Of a DNA stretch of 64,000 bases, positions 44,561 through 55,835 are shown one piece after another (position 1 is the first letter of the stretch; each line of letters opens with the position of its first letter). Source of the DNA: Nephrocerus scutellatus (taxonomy: Eukaryota; Arthropoda; Insecta; Diptera; Pipunculidae); NCBI GenBank assembly GCA_947095585.1, contig OX352765.1, forward strand, positions 94,262,965-94,326,964, in the 5' to 3' direction. The notes beneath the pieces are model-generated. The model searched no databases. It saw nothing but the letters and a program-made list of their open reading frames with translations, and was not told the DNA's origin. A program made the translations under genes and the position numbers.

Positions 44561-47500
44561 ATGGATCCCGCATCAATACGAGATAACTTGAGCGAGGATT
44601 GGAAAATTTTGCAATCCATCTACGAGCTGTTGCGTGATGAGAAAGTGTTTTGTGTCTCAAAACGCGACAATGCGGAGAAAATCTTGGATTTCGTACAACC
44701 GGGCGAATTGAAGGTTAGTAGTCAGTAGTGAGTAACAGGTCAATAGCCTCATGTCGTGTCGATTAGTGCGGGTGCATCAAAATAACAAAACTTTAAGTCT
44801 CGGCCCCGGCAGTAGCTAAAGTGTTTGGTTGCGGTCGCTGATCCAGTTATAGGGCTTACAAAACCCAAACATGCATAGTATAGTGTTGATTGCGCATGTG
44901 TGATTCCAAAAAAAATTAAAAATTAAAATTCAAAAGATTGTGTGGTGTGTGGATAAAATTGCTCAGTCCAGCAAAGAACTTGAGCAGCGATGGCTGGTAG
45001 CGGCAGTACGGCAATGTTCCCATTAGTTTGTGGTACAATTTCTGTTATAAATTTAAGATTCTCAAGCGTTTGTCCGCTTGCCAGAAAACGCAGTGTCGAG
45101 GGTTGACATTTTTGTGTTTTTGACACGTTGCACATGGCACAGAGAGATAGAATAACAGGAGAGGAATATAGATCTGGTTCTCCACACTTTCCCCCCCCCC
45201 CCCCTTTAAAATCTGACGAAGTCATCCAAATATCGTGGTGGAATGGTAGCATTAGCTCCTTCGTTTCTTCTTGGAGCAGGTTCCTTTTGAACTTCTTCCT
45301 ATGCATCTACAAATGCGTTCAATTTGTTGCCGATTGATTGATTGTTGTCTTCATCTTGTACGTCTTGAGTTCGTGTCATGATGAAAGGTTCAATTTCGGT
45401 AATGTCGTCGTCGTCGAACTCGGGTACTTCTAACAGTAGTTCATTAAACATGATTTTGGAATAGCGGGTCTTCAACTGGTTCGCATGGGCTCGCTCTCCT
45501 CAAGAAGTTTTGACTGCCATGTTGTAATTCACTCTTCCAATTCTTTCAACGATTTTTGCTGGAGCCTAGTTCCATTTTTCGGTTGATTCTTGTAACTTGT
45601 AGAAGACTTCATCATTGGCTTCAAGCTCTCTCCATTTCGCACCATGATGCTTGTTGAATTGAAGTTCCGTATTCTCTGATACGGTCCATGGCTTTGAAGA
45701 GCTGCTGCTCGTGATGTTGTTGATGAAAACCTGAGCTGTGATGCCAGCGAATGCCAGCGAGCAATGTGTTGACTATTTTCTGGAAAGTGCCAGGAGGTGT
45801 CTTCACACCTTGTTGCAGTCGGTTAAAATCGAATAGGCCGATGTGAGTATTGATGGTCATCAGTGGTTTTGCTTGTTTATCGTTTTCGACTTGGAAATAT
45901 GCATCGCTCAGTTAAATTTAGCTGAACACTCTTTTGCCTGCCAAGTTTGCGAAAAATTCTTCTGGTGTTGGCAATGGGTACTGATTTGGCTCCAGATTGC
46001 TGTTGAGTCCAGATGAGTAATCACCACATATTCGAATCATGCAATTTTTCTTCTTGACTGCCACGATCGGAGCTGCTGCTTAGGAGTAAGAGACAGGTGA
46101 GGTGACAGAACTCCGAGATGTTGAAGGCCATCAAGTTTAGCTTGTACTGCCGGAGCTACGGCAAGATGGACTGGTCGAGCATTGCTGAGAACTGGTTTCG
46201 CTTCCAGCTTCAGTATCATGGAAGCTTTGACTTTTGTGCAACATCCGAGACCTTCCATGAAAACTTCAGGAAACACTTTTCTTATTTTGCTTGTCAAGTT
46301 ACCGTCGTGATTGATGCTGTTCACGGCCACTGTATTGAGTGGAACTCCCCACAACTTGAAAGCGTTTAACTAAGGAATTCCGAATAAATGAATTTCTCGA
46401 TTGGCTACGTAGCACTCAGCATTACTCTTCAACTCCATTCAACTTGATGACAGATGGCAAACTTCCAAGCAGCGGAGCTTCATCTGCGGATGCGCTGTCT
46501 GCTGGTTTTGAGATACTCTGGAGAATTGGTTTTTCAAGGCGGCTCCAGTTTCTTTTTGAGATGATCGTTATGTCTGAAGCTGTGTCGAGTTGTAGCTTCA
46601 CGTTCGCGCCGTTGAACTTTGGTTCAACAAACTTGCGTTGCGCGGCATTGTTGACTTCACTGACTTGATTGATTTGAAGGCCTGCTTTTTGAGCATTTTT
46701 GTTGGCTCTCTTTAAAAAAAACTTGATAACTTATACAGTGACTAGTTTTATGATTCAGGCTCTTGCATTATTCGCAAGTCTTCGCTTTGTAAGGACAGTT
46801 AAATACTCAGTGCTGATCAGAGCACGCTGGATAGGTTCGAACTTTCTTTTGAAAAGGGCTAGTTCTGCCAGCTGATGATTTCTTTTTCTGCTGGACCGCT
46901 TTGACTTTGAACTCTTCGATGACTTTGGTTTTGTCGTGCTTCAGGCAAACGATTCTATCTGCTTCGCTAACCAGATCCTGAAGCGTAAGTTTTTTGGACT
47001 CTTCGATTTACTGGGGATCGGTGAGAGCACGTCGACTTTGGTAAGTAGCTTTTCAAAGATCAACGAATGTACTTCAGTCTCATCTTACCGAGTGCCATAG
47101 AGCAGTATCTACTGTCGGTGAAAGTGCCCCCCGAGACCCCACCGCTTAATGGTTGGACAAAGCGCTTCTTGACTTATTACGAATACTTATTATCCGCTGA
47201 CATTCAAGACACATGAGTGCATAGATATTCTCCTTGCCTCTCCTTAATTCCTTCACGCTTTGCTTAGCTTAATAAGGGTGCAAGTCCTAATTTTTTTAAT
47301 TTTCTTTTATAGAAATTAATTGATTTGTCAATTGAATACGATCCTTTGCCAAACCCTGGTGATGTTCTAGATCTTTGCCGACGCGTCATCCAGTACTCGG
47401 TTAAGACAAATCACAACAGATTTCACAATCAACTCTTTGGACAGATGGATCCATATGGCTTGGCCGGCTCTTGGATAACCGAAGCCCTCAACACAAGTGC

Positions 47501-48930
47501 GTAAGTTGGAAGAAAGCAATTAAGGAACAGTCGAACTGAGCACTAATGCGCTGAGCGGCATATTTCAGGTACACCTACGAAGTGGCTCCAGTTTTTTCTC
47601 TCATCGAAACGGAAGTGATCCATAAAATGTGTAGCATTTGTGGTTATGACGATGGTGACGGAATATTCGCTCCGGGAGGATCACTATCAAATATGTAAGT
47701 GCATCTAAGGGGCGACTATTTGGGTAGCCTAATATCCATTTCAATTATGTTCACCTTCTCAGGTACGGCCTTGTTTTGGCCAGATATAAGCTCTTCCCGA
47801 ACGTTAAGTCCACCGGAATGTTTGGTATGAAACCGCTTGTTCTGTTCACATCGGACGAATCGCATTACAGCTTCAAGAAAGCGGCTCACTGGATTGGTCT
47901 TGGGATGGACAATTGCGTCATTGTTAAGACTAATGAATGCGGCCAAATGTTAGCCAATGATTTGGAGATGAAAGTCCAGAAAGCCCACGCCGAAGGAAAA
48001 TCACCATTTTTTGTCAATGCCACCGCCGGGACGACAGTGTTGGGAGCTTTTGACAACATTCATAGCATTGCCGATGTTTGTGAGAAATACGCCCTTTGGC
48101 TGCATGTCGATGTGAGTTGAAAGGAGCAACATTGTTTGCCATCATACAGATTTTATTAACAATTTTTGTTTGTTGCTCTCTTAGGCTTGTCACGGTGGAT
48201 CAGTGTTGATATCGAAGGAAAACCGCCACCTGATGAATGGCATCGAACGTTCAGATTCTCTTGCTTGGAATCCACACAAGGCCCTTGGCGCACCACTGCA
48301 GTGCGCGCTGTTTTTGACCAAGGAGCGAGACTTGCTGGCGCAATGCAACAGCATCCAGGTGAACTACCTCTTCCAACAAGACAAGTTCTATGACGTCTCA
48401 TACGATACGGGCAACAAGAGTGTTCAGTGTGGTCGCAAGATTGATGCTTTCAAACTGTGGTTGATGCTTAAAGTTCGTGGCATAAGCGCGATAGGCGGGT
48501 TGGTGGACCACGCCGTAAAGATGTCAAAAGTACTGATGCTGAAATTGAAGGAGCGAGGAGCAGATCGCTTCCGCTGCGTTCAAGACTCATTTCAATACAC
48601 AAATATTTGCTTTTGGTATATTCCGAAGGCACTGCGTGGCCAGCAGGAAACCGATGAGTGGGCAGCCAAACTGTACACGGTATGATGGCCGATTTGACAA
48701 ATGTGTCATCATGATAAATAATTTGCCTTTTTCGCGGACAGGTTTCACCGAAAATCAAGGAGCGGATGATATGCAGTGGAACACTGATGGTGGGATACTC
48801 TCCATTGCCACATCGCAATTTAGGCAACTTCTTTCGCATGGTCTTCACATGCTATCCAGTTTTAGACGAGGCCGAGATGGATTTTCTACTGAACGAAATT
48901 GAGCGTCTGGGGGAGGAATGTGATTATTGA
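44561..48930 (+). CDS. Csad: Cysteine sulfinate / glutamate decarboxylase-like enzyme, six exons
   Basis: Exons 44561-44713, 47313-47500, 47569-47694, 47763-48111, 48185-48679 and 48742-48930 join in phase to 499 residues, close to the usual length (human CSAD is 493). All introns are GT-AG. PLP-dependent group II decarboxylase features: FAPGGSLSNMYGL (148-160), H190 in TSDESHYS, which stacks on PLP, NATAGTTVLG (241-250), D272 in LHVD and K304 in NPHK, the Schiff-base lysine, followed by YLFQQDKFYDVSYDTG. These enzymes are cytosolic dimers; the likely reaction is decarboxylation of cysteine sulfinate or aspartate, giving hypotaurine or beta-alanine. The paralogue black is longer at the N-terminus, so a Csad (CG5618-like) gene fits better, but substrate cannot be set from sequence. 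Unusual: HVDACHGGS instead of HVDAAWGG. No frameshift or stop; likely functional. Intron 1 (2.6 kb) holds a gypsy remnant. Confidence 0.9.
44940..45186 (-). repeat. Putative 3' LTR of the gypsy element
   Basis: Starts TGTGGAGAACC at 45186 on the minus strand, immediately after the polypurine tract AAAGGGGGG...GGAAAG (45187-45207), and ends near CACACCACACA at about 44940. The TG...CA ends fit an LTR. A minus-strand open frame that covers it (44923-45306) is an artefact. Confidence 0.6.
44940..47110 (-). mobile_element. Ty3/gypsy (possibly mag-like) retrotransposon, internally deleted
   Basis: Lies antisense in intron 1 of the decarboxylase gene. Minus strand from right to left: gag C-terminus with LTLQDLVSEADRIVCLKHD (about 46990-46930) and a decayed zinc knuckle (about 46850-46740), retropepsin VKLQLDTASDITIIS (about 46600-46555), the RT entry with GLGCCTKVKASM (46250) and NTHIGLFDFNRLQQGVKTP (45850-45800), then a jump to the end of integrase with PAKIVERIGRVNYN (about 45560-45510) and the terminal PPRYLDDFV (about 45240-45220). 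A poly-G polypurine tract and a 3' LTR follow. RT palm, RNase H and the integrase core are deleted. No 5' LTR was found. Confidence 0.85.
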
Positions 48931-49077
48931 GACAGGCAGACAATAATTTGTCTCTTATGCAACTATCTATCGATGTATGGTTGATATTTTACAATTTTTC
49001 TAAGGAAATCCAATAGTGTCTTGAGTAACAATTGTTCGGGTTCAAGACAAAATTTAGTTAAAAAAGGTTTTTTGGAT

Positions 49078-49083
49078 AATAAA
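49078..49083 (+). terminator. Polyadenylation signal AATAAA of the decarboxylase gene
   Basis: First AATAAA after the stop codon at 48930, giving a 3' UTR of about 160-170 bases, a normal size for a fly gene. Confidence 0.6.
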
Positions 49084-49259
49084 TGTCCACATCTTTACTG
49101 TTTCGGCAATGAATTGTTTTTTACGAATCACTTTGTTTGTTTATATGGAACTATTAGATACAAGTGCCGACCATAGATGATCGAGGAACCATAACAAAAA
49201 TAACAAATAAGTGACATGGTATTGTTATTTGTTCTCAAAATTATGGAGCTACTTATTGA

Positions 49260-49960
49260 AGTTCATATCAGAGCCTGGCTAGATAGTACGTCTAGCCCTT
49301 TACACTTAAGTCAGTTCGCATACAGGAAAGGAAAAAGCACAGCGCCCTTCACTATCTAGTTAAAAAGATATAATGGACTTTTCGCTCCAAGGAAATAGCT
49401 CTGTGTGCTTTCCTTGACATTAAGGGTGCTTTCGATAACACTGGCTACGACTCAATGATAAGAGCAATCAGTAGTATAGGTATCGAGGGCTCAACCAAGC
49501 AATGGATAGGGGCCGTCCTTTAAAGTCGAGTTATTACTTTCTCCTCGCAACGAGGCGTCCTCTCACCCCTGCTATGGTCACTCGTCATAGACAACTTTCT
49601 AGACGATCTGCATAGATCAGGCTACATCGCCATTAGTTATGCTGATGATTTGGTGATCATAATTAGTGGTAAGCACCGCACGACCATAACAAATGTCATG
49701 CAATGTGCCTTATACTTCACGTCTTAGAATGGTGCAGCAGAGAAGGGCTTTCCATCAATCCTTGCAAAACCGTTCTAGTGCCTTTCACGAAACGAAGATG
49801 GTCCGATATGGGACCTATCATCAAAAAAGGCACTATAAGAGTATTCCAGTGAGGTTAAATGTTTCGTAGTCATCCTTGATAAACGACTAAACTGGAATTC
49901 TCATATCAAGGCCACCATTGAACGTGCCAAGTCTAGGTAACGTGGGTTAGCACCCTGCGG
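49260..49960 (+). mobile_element. R1/LOA-type LINE reverse transcriptase fragment
   Basis: Plus strand with frameshifts. HLSQFAYRKGKSTAPF (near 49310), LDIKGAFDNTGYDSMIRAIS (about 49410-49470), the palm region GVLSPLLWSLVIDNFLDDLH (about 49555-49615), SYADDLVIII (about 49635-49665) with YADD intact, and LNWNSHIKATIERAKSR (about 49890-49935) in the thumb. The LSPLLW form is typical of the R1/LOA groups. It starts about 180 bp after the decarboxylase polyA signal. Confidence 0.8.
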
Positions 49961-50039
49961 TACCGAAAAATGTCCGCTACTGAAACCGACACTACGCCTC
50001 GGATAAGTAATGATCCAATAATGACGACTTTTGGCTATT

Positions 50040-50460
50040 GTACCCGGACTAAGATTTGTTTCTGGAATGTGAGGAGGCTCCTTGACTCAGGGCGTTAAGG
50101 ACTTCGAAATGCCAGATTTTTTCAACTGGAACGTGAGTTTCTTCGATATCATTCGACTGAGGATGAAAAAGACAACATCTACAATCAGCTATGCGCTGTA
50201 TTCAACTCAACGCCGAACGGAGATATCTTCATCGTGATTGGGGACTTGAATGCCAAGGTAGGCAACGCCAATGAAGGACTCAAACATGTGATTGGGAAGC
50301 ACGGCCTCGGCGAACGAAATGAACGAAATGGTGAACGATTTGTTGATTTCTGCAACACCAACTATCTTGTCATAGGCACCATGTTTGAGCATAAGACCTG
50401 CCACGAGGTCAGCTGGGTGTCAACTGACATCAGAATGCTAGGTATAACATCGACCGGCTA
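50040..50460 (+). mobile_element. RTE-like LINE: APE endonuclease part
   Basis: Plus strand: a decayed FWNVRRLLDSGR-like start near 50060, then DGLFIVIGDLNAKVGNANEG-like and GKHGLGERNERNGERFVDF (50220-50350), then EHKTCHEVSWVSTDI (50390-50430). These are the central and late motifs of the AP-type endonuclease of RTE-like LINEs. Coding stops at the edge of the minisatellite. The 3' part of what looks like the same family starts on the other side of the array at 54311. Confidence 0.75.
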
Positions 50461-53400
50461 AATATCCCACACGCGCCACTTCATAGCAAGTTTTAAAACA
50501 AGTACACGCGCCACATGCGTCACACGCGCCACACGCGTCACACGCGCCACTTCATAGCAAGTCTTAAAACAAGTACACGCGTCACTACTTGTTTTAAAAC
50601 TTGCTATGAAGTGACGCGTGTGATGCATGTGGCGCGTGTGACGCTTGTGGCGCGTGTACTTGTTTTAAAACTTGCTATGAAGTGGCGCGTGTGGCGCGTT
50701 TAGGGCGTGTAGTTGTTTTAAAACTTGCTATGAAGTGACGCGTGTACTTGTTTTAAAACTGGCTATGAAGTGACGCGTGTGGCGCGTGTGACGCATGTGG
50801 CGCGTGTACTTGTTTTAAAACTAGCTATGAAGTGACGCGTGTGATGCATGTGGCGCGTGTGACCGTGTGGCGCATGTGGCGCGTGTACTTGTTTTAAAAC
50901 TTGCTATGAAGTGACGCGTGTGATGCATGTGGCGCGTGTATTTGTTTTAAAACTTGCTATGAAGTGACGCGTGTGACGCATGTGGCGCGTGTGGCGCGTG
51001 TGGCGCGTGTACTTGTTTTAAAACTTTCTATGAAGTGACGCGTGTGATGCATGTGGCGCGTGTGGCGCGTGTACTTGTTTTAAAACTTGCTATGAAGTGG
51101 CGCGTGTGCGCGTGTGACGCGTGTACTTGTTTTAAAACTTGCTATGAAGTGAGGCGTGTGGCGCGTGTACTTGTTTTAAAACTTTCTATGAAGTGACGCG
51201 TGTGATGCATGTGGCGCATGTGGCGCGTGTACTTGTTTTAAAACGTGCTATGAAGTGGCGCGTGTGCGCGTGTGACGCGTGTACTTGTTTTAAAACTTGC
51301 TATGAAGTGACGCGTGTGGCGCATGTGGCGAGTGTACTTGTTTTAAAACTTGCTATGAAGTGACGCGTGTGGCGCTCGTCACGTTTTTTTTAAATATGAT
51401 ACTTGCTATGAAGTGACGCGTGTATTGCGTGTGGCGCGTGTGACGTGTGTGGCGCGTGTGACGTGTGTACTTGTTTTAAAACTTGCTATGAAGTGACGCG
51501 TGTGATGCATGTGGCGCGTATGACGTGTGTGGCGCGTGTGACGTGTGTGGCGCGTGTGACGCGTGTACTTGTTTTAAAACTTGCTATGAAGTGACGCGTG
51601 TGGCGCATGTGGCGAGTGCACTTGTTTTAAAACTTGCTATGAAGTGACGCGTGTGGCGCTCGTCACGTTTTTTTAAATATGATACTTGCTATTAAGTGAC
51701 GCGTGTATTTCGTGTGGCGCGTGTGACGTGTGTGGCGCGTGTGACGTGTGTGACGCGTGTGGCGTGTGTGGCGTGTGTGACGCGTGTACTTGTTTTAAAA
51801 CTTGCTATGAAGTGGCGCGTGTGCGCGTGTGACGCGTGTACTTGTTTTAAAACTTGCTATGAAGTGAGGCGTGTGGCGCGTGTACTTGTTTTAAAACTTT
51901 CTATGAAGTGACGCGTGTGATGCATGTGGCGCGTGTGGCGCGTGTACTTGTTTTAAAACTTGCTATTAAGTGACGCATGTGATGCATGTGGCGCGTGTGA
52001 CGTGTGTGGCGCGTGTGACGTGTGTGACGCGTGTGGCGTGTGTGGCGTGTGTGACGCGTGTACTTGTTTTAAAACTTGCTATGAAGTGACGCGTGTGGCG
52101 CATGTGGCGCGTGTGGCGCGTGTACTTGTTTTAAAACTTGCTATTAAGTGACGCATGTGATGCATGTGGCGCGTGTGACGTGTGTGGCGCGTGTGACGTG
52201 TGTGACGCGTGTGGCGTGTGTGGCGTGTGTGACGCGTGTACTTGTTTTAAAACTTGCTATGAAGTGACGCGTGTGGCGCATGTGGCGAGTGCACTTGTTT
52301 TAAAACTTGCTATGAAGTGACGCGTGTGGCGCTCGTCACGTTTTTTTAAATATGATACTTGCTATTAAGTGACGCGTGTATTTCGTGTGGCGCGTGTGAC
52401 GTGTGTGACGCGTGTGGCGTGTGTGGCGTGTGTGACGTGTGTGACGCGTGTGGCGTGTGTGGCGTGTGTGACGCGTGTACTTGTTTTAAAACTTGCTATG
52501 AAGTGGCGCGTGTGGCGCGTGTACTTGTTTTAAAACTTTCTATGAAGTGACGCGTGTGATGCATGTGGCGCGTGTACTTGTTTTAAAACTTGCTATTAAG
52601 TGACGCATGTGATGCATGTGGCGCGTGTGACGTGTGTGGCGCGTGTGACGTGTGTGACGCGTGTGGCGTGTGTGGCGTGTGTGACGCGTGTACTTGTTTT
52701 AAAACTTGCTATGAAGTGGCGCGTGTGCGCGTGTGACGCGTGTACTTGTTTTAAAACTTGCTATGAAGTGAGGCGTGTGGCGCGTGTACTTGTTTTAAAA
52801 CTTTCTATGAAGTGACGCGTGTGATGCATGTGGCGCGTGTGGCGCGTGTACTTGTTTTAAAACTTGCTATGAAGTGACGCGTGTGGCGCTCGTCACGTTT
52901 TTTTAAATATGATACTTGCTATGAAGTGACGTGTGTATTGCGTGTGGCGCGTGTGACGTGTGTGGCGCGTGTGACGTGTGTACTTGTTTTAAAACTTGCT
53001 ATGAAGTGGCGCGTGTGCGCGTGTGACGCGTGTACTTGTTTTAAAGCTTGCTATGAAGTGAGGCGTGTGGCGCGTGTACTTGTTTTAAAACTTTCTATGA
53101 AGTGACGCGTGTGATGCATGTGGCGCGTGTACTTGTTTTAAAACGTGCTATGAAGTGGCGCGTGTGCGCGTGTGACGCGTGTGACCGTGTGGCGCATGTG
53201 ACGTGTGTGGCGCGTGTGACGTGTGTGGCGCGTGTGACGCGTGTACTTGTTTTAAAACTTGCTATGAAGTGAGGCGTGTGGCGCGTGTACTTGTTTTAAA
53301 ACTTTCTATGAAGTGACGCGTGTGATGCATGTGGCGCGTGTGGCGCGTGTACTTGTTTTAAAACGTGCTATGAAGTGGCGCGTGTGCGCGTGTGACGCGT

Positions 53401-54300
53401 GTGACCGTGTGGCGCATGTGACGTGTGTGGCGCGTGTGACGTGTGTGACGCGTGTACTTGTTTTAAAACTTGCTATGAAGTGAGGCGTGTGGCGCGTGTA
53501 CTTGTTTTAAAACTTTCTATGAAGTGACGCGTGTGATGCATGTGGCGCGTGTGGCGCGTGTACTTGTTTTAAAACTTGCTATGAAGTGACGCGTGTGGCA
53601 CTCGTCACGTTTTTTTAAATATGATACTTGCTATGAAGTGACGCGTGTATTGCGTGTGGCGCGTGTGACGTGTGTGGCGCGTGTACTTGTTTTAAAACTT
53701 GCTATGAAGTGACTCGTGTGATGCATGTGGCGCGTGTGACGTGTGTGGCGCGTGTGACGTGTGTGGCGCGTGTGACGTGTGTACTTGTTTTAAAACTTGC
53801 TATGAAGTGACGCGTGTGATGCATGTGGCGCGTGTGACGTGTGTGGCGCGTGTGACGTGTGTGGCGCGTGTGACGCGTGTACTTGTTTTAAAACTTGCTA
53901 TGAAGTGGTGCGTGTGCGCGTGTGGCGCGTGTACTTGTTTTAAAACTTGCTATGAAGTGAGGCGTGTGGCGCGTGTACTTGTTTTAAAACTTTCTATGAA
54001 GTGACGCGTGTGATGCATGTGGCGCGTGTGGCGCGTGTACTTGTTTTAAAACGTGCTATGAAGTGGCGCGTGTGCGCGTGTGACGCGTGTACTTGTTTTA
54101 AAACTTGCTATGAAGTGACGCGTGTGGCGCTCGTCACGTTTTTTTAAATATGATACTTGCTATGAAGTGACGCGTGTATTGCGTGTGGCGCGTGTGACGT
54201 GTGTGGCGCGTGTGACGTGGGTGACGCGTGTGGCGCGTGTGACGTGTGTGGCACGTGTGACGTGTGTGGCGCGTGTGACGTGTGTGAAGTGTTGAAGTGA
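50461..54300. repeat. 3.8 kb two-level minisatellite (fixed spacer plus variable 9-bp runs)
   Basis: Each period has a conserved spacer of about 28 bp, GTTTTAAAACTTGCTATG plus flanks (ACTT before, AAGTG after), then two to nine 9-bp units of the form GCGCGTGTG, ACGCGTGTG, ACGTGTGTG or ATGCATGTG. About 50 periods of 45-120 bp. The first about 125 bp are in the opposite orientation (spacer as CATAGCAAGTTTTAAAAC) and the array flips near 50585. A variant spacer containing CTCGTCACGTTTTTTTAAA recurs six times. Open frames across it are by-products of the 9-bp unit. No protein or RNA function seen. Confidence 0.95.
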
Positions 54301-54310
54301 AGTGAAGTTT

Positions 54311-54835
54311 TTGACAGGACATTGTCAACCGAATCAGCAAAGCAAAATCAGTGTTTGGAATGATGTTCATGATATGGCGAAGCAATGCTATCAGCTTAAA
54401 CACCAAGCTGCCACTGTTCCGTTCAAATGTTGAATCTGTGCTGTTGTATGGGTGCAGCACTTGGAAGGTGACCGCTACTACCACAAAAAGATTACAAACG
54501 TTCGTAAATAGGTGCCTACGGAACATCTTAAGGGTTGTGTGGCCTAAACGTATCTCTAACGAACATCTTTACCAGAGAACGGGTCAGGAACCCATAGGCA
54601 CAACCATGCAACGACGGAAGTGGCAGTGGATTGGTCATACACTCCGAAAAGGCAACAGTTCCATAGCAAACTTCGCAATGCAATGAAATCCGTTATCTCA
54701 GGATGGTAGAAGAACGAGTCGTCCGAGAAATACAAGGCGCAGAACAGTTGAGGAGGAGTCACGGCAATTGGGGAAGAGTTGGAAAGGGCTGAAGCTCATT
54801 GCCAGAAACCGCACACGATGGCGCGTACGAATGGT
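54311..54835 (+). mobile_element. RTE-like LINE 3' part, copy C
   Basis: Plus strand. QDIVNRISKAKSVFGMM (54318 onward), then a segment with SNVESVLLYGCSTWKVT (54423-54475), LQTFVNRCLRNILRVVW, SNEHLYQRTGQEPIGTT and RRKWQWIGHTLRKGNSS; open from 54351 to 54686. It is the best preserved of the three copies. It begins right after the minisatellite, which separates it from the endonuclease part at 50040-50460. The RT core that should lie between them is absent. Confidence 0.8.
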
Positions 54836-55535
54836 TTTAGTAGATACCTCGAAAGATGAAATGCTTACGACCTAAAACAGAACTCCGGCTAATAAGAGAC
54901 ACGGTTATTAGAACTGATCACGGAAGCAGAAAAGGCCATTTCAATTGCTAAATGAGAAGCTTGTCGGGACAATACTTATTGGACCATTGCTTGGTCAGTC
55001 TTTTATGTTACGAAACAGTTCATCAGCTTTATGTAGATGCGCCCAATGTAGACGCAGCCTTAGACAAAAGCAACTAACTCGTCACGTTTCTGCAGAATGA
55101 CAATACAAACACACCCACATACATGTGTACATCTGCAGAGAAGGATACCCACTGCGAGTTGCGCTTGGGCAGGATTTTAATTTCTTTATTCACATGTTAG
55201 ACGGCGCAAGACGATAGTCGCGTTGGCTTGCAGCCACAGCTTCATCTTCACTTCTCAAATCTACTATGACAAACTATGGTGAATGCCTGATCACGTAAGA
55301 CGACGATGATAAACGTAGCGTAGCAGCAAATATACAAAATAAGTAAGCTCCTCTGTCCAATTAACTAACAGCCACGCTTGGCGACAATTGGAAGAATTCC
55401 AAAATAAATTATGATAAAAAGCTTAGCTACAAAAATAAGATTTCACTGTGTAGTCTTACAGATGGCGTTACCTGAACCTGGGCCTCAACTAACATGCTCT
55501 CCAATTTCTATGCAGTTTTTTTACATATTGGGAAT
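54836..55535. other. Intergenic DNA, no feature recognised
   Basis: Non-coding; nothing supported. Confidence 0.4.
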
Positions 55536-55800
55536 GCGCCGTGGTTAGTGATTTTCGCTCCTGAGCGGGAGGTTCAAAGTTCAGACCCCAACAAAACATA
55601 AAAAAACATTTTCACGGTCCAACCTCTCGCGAATGTACGACAAACATTCGAGAGTCATAACTGTCATGAAATAGCTTCGTAAAATTTGCCTTTCGGATAA
55701 GACCCTTCCAGCTAGGTGTGCAAAAAAATAACTTGCACAAAACGAATGGTCACGAGAAGCTAGGGCCTGAGAGACCATAACCAAATATTTTTATTATCCT
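55536..55800 (+). mobile_element. tRNA-derived SINE, second long copy
   Basis: GCGCCGTGGTTAGTG (A box region), GCTCCTGAGCGGGAGGTTCA (towards the B box), CCAACCTCTCGCGAATGTAC, CGAGAGTCATAACTGTCA and the end AATGGTCACGAGAAGCTAGG follow the same order as the copy at 6562-6850, ending in a TTTTTATTATCC tail. More diverged in the tRNA-like head. Confidence 0.7.
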
Positions 55801-55835
55801 TGCATACTGATGTACAATATTAGTTGAAACCCCCA

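Noticed and set aside
44923..45306. 127-codon minus-strand open frame
   Set aside because: It covers the end of the gypsy integrase, the polypurine tract and the LTR; not a gene of its own.
50515..54004. Short open frames with Val-Leu-Lys-Leu and Cys-Asp-Ala-Cys repeats
   Set aside because: By-products of the 9-bp minisatellite units; they change frame with every variant run.
50461..54300. CRISPR-like array (constant spacer and variable parts)
   Set aside because: The variable parts are themselves simple 9-bp repeats and differ in length; the DNA is a fly chromosome.
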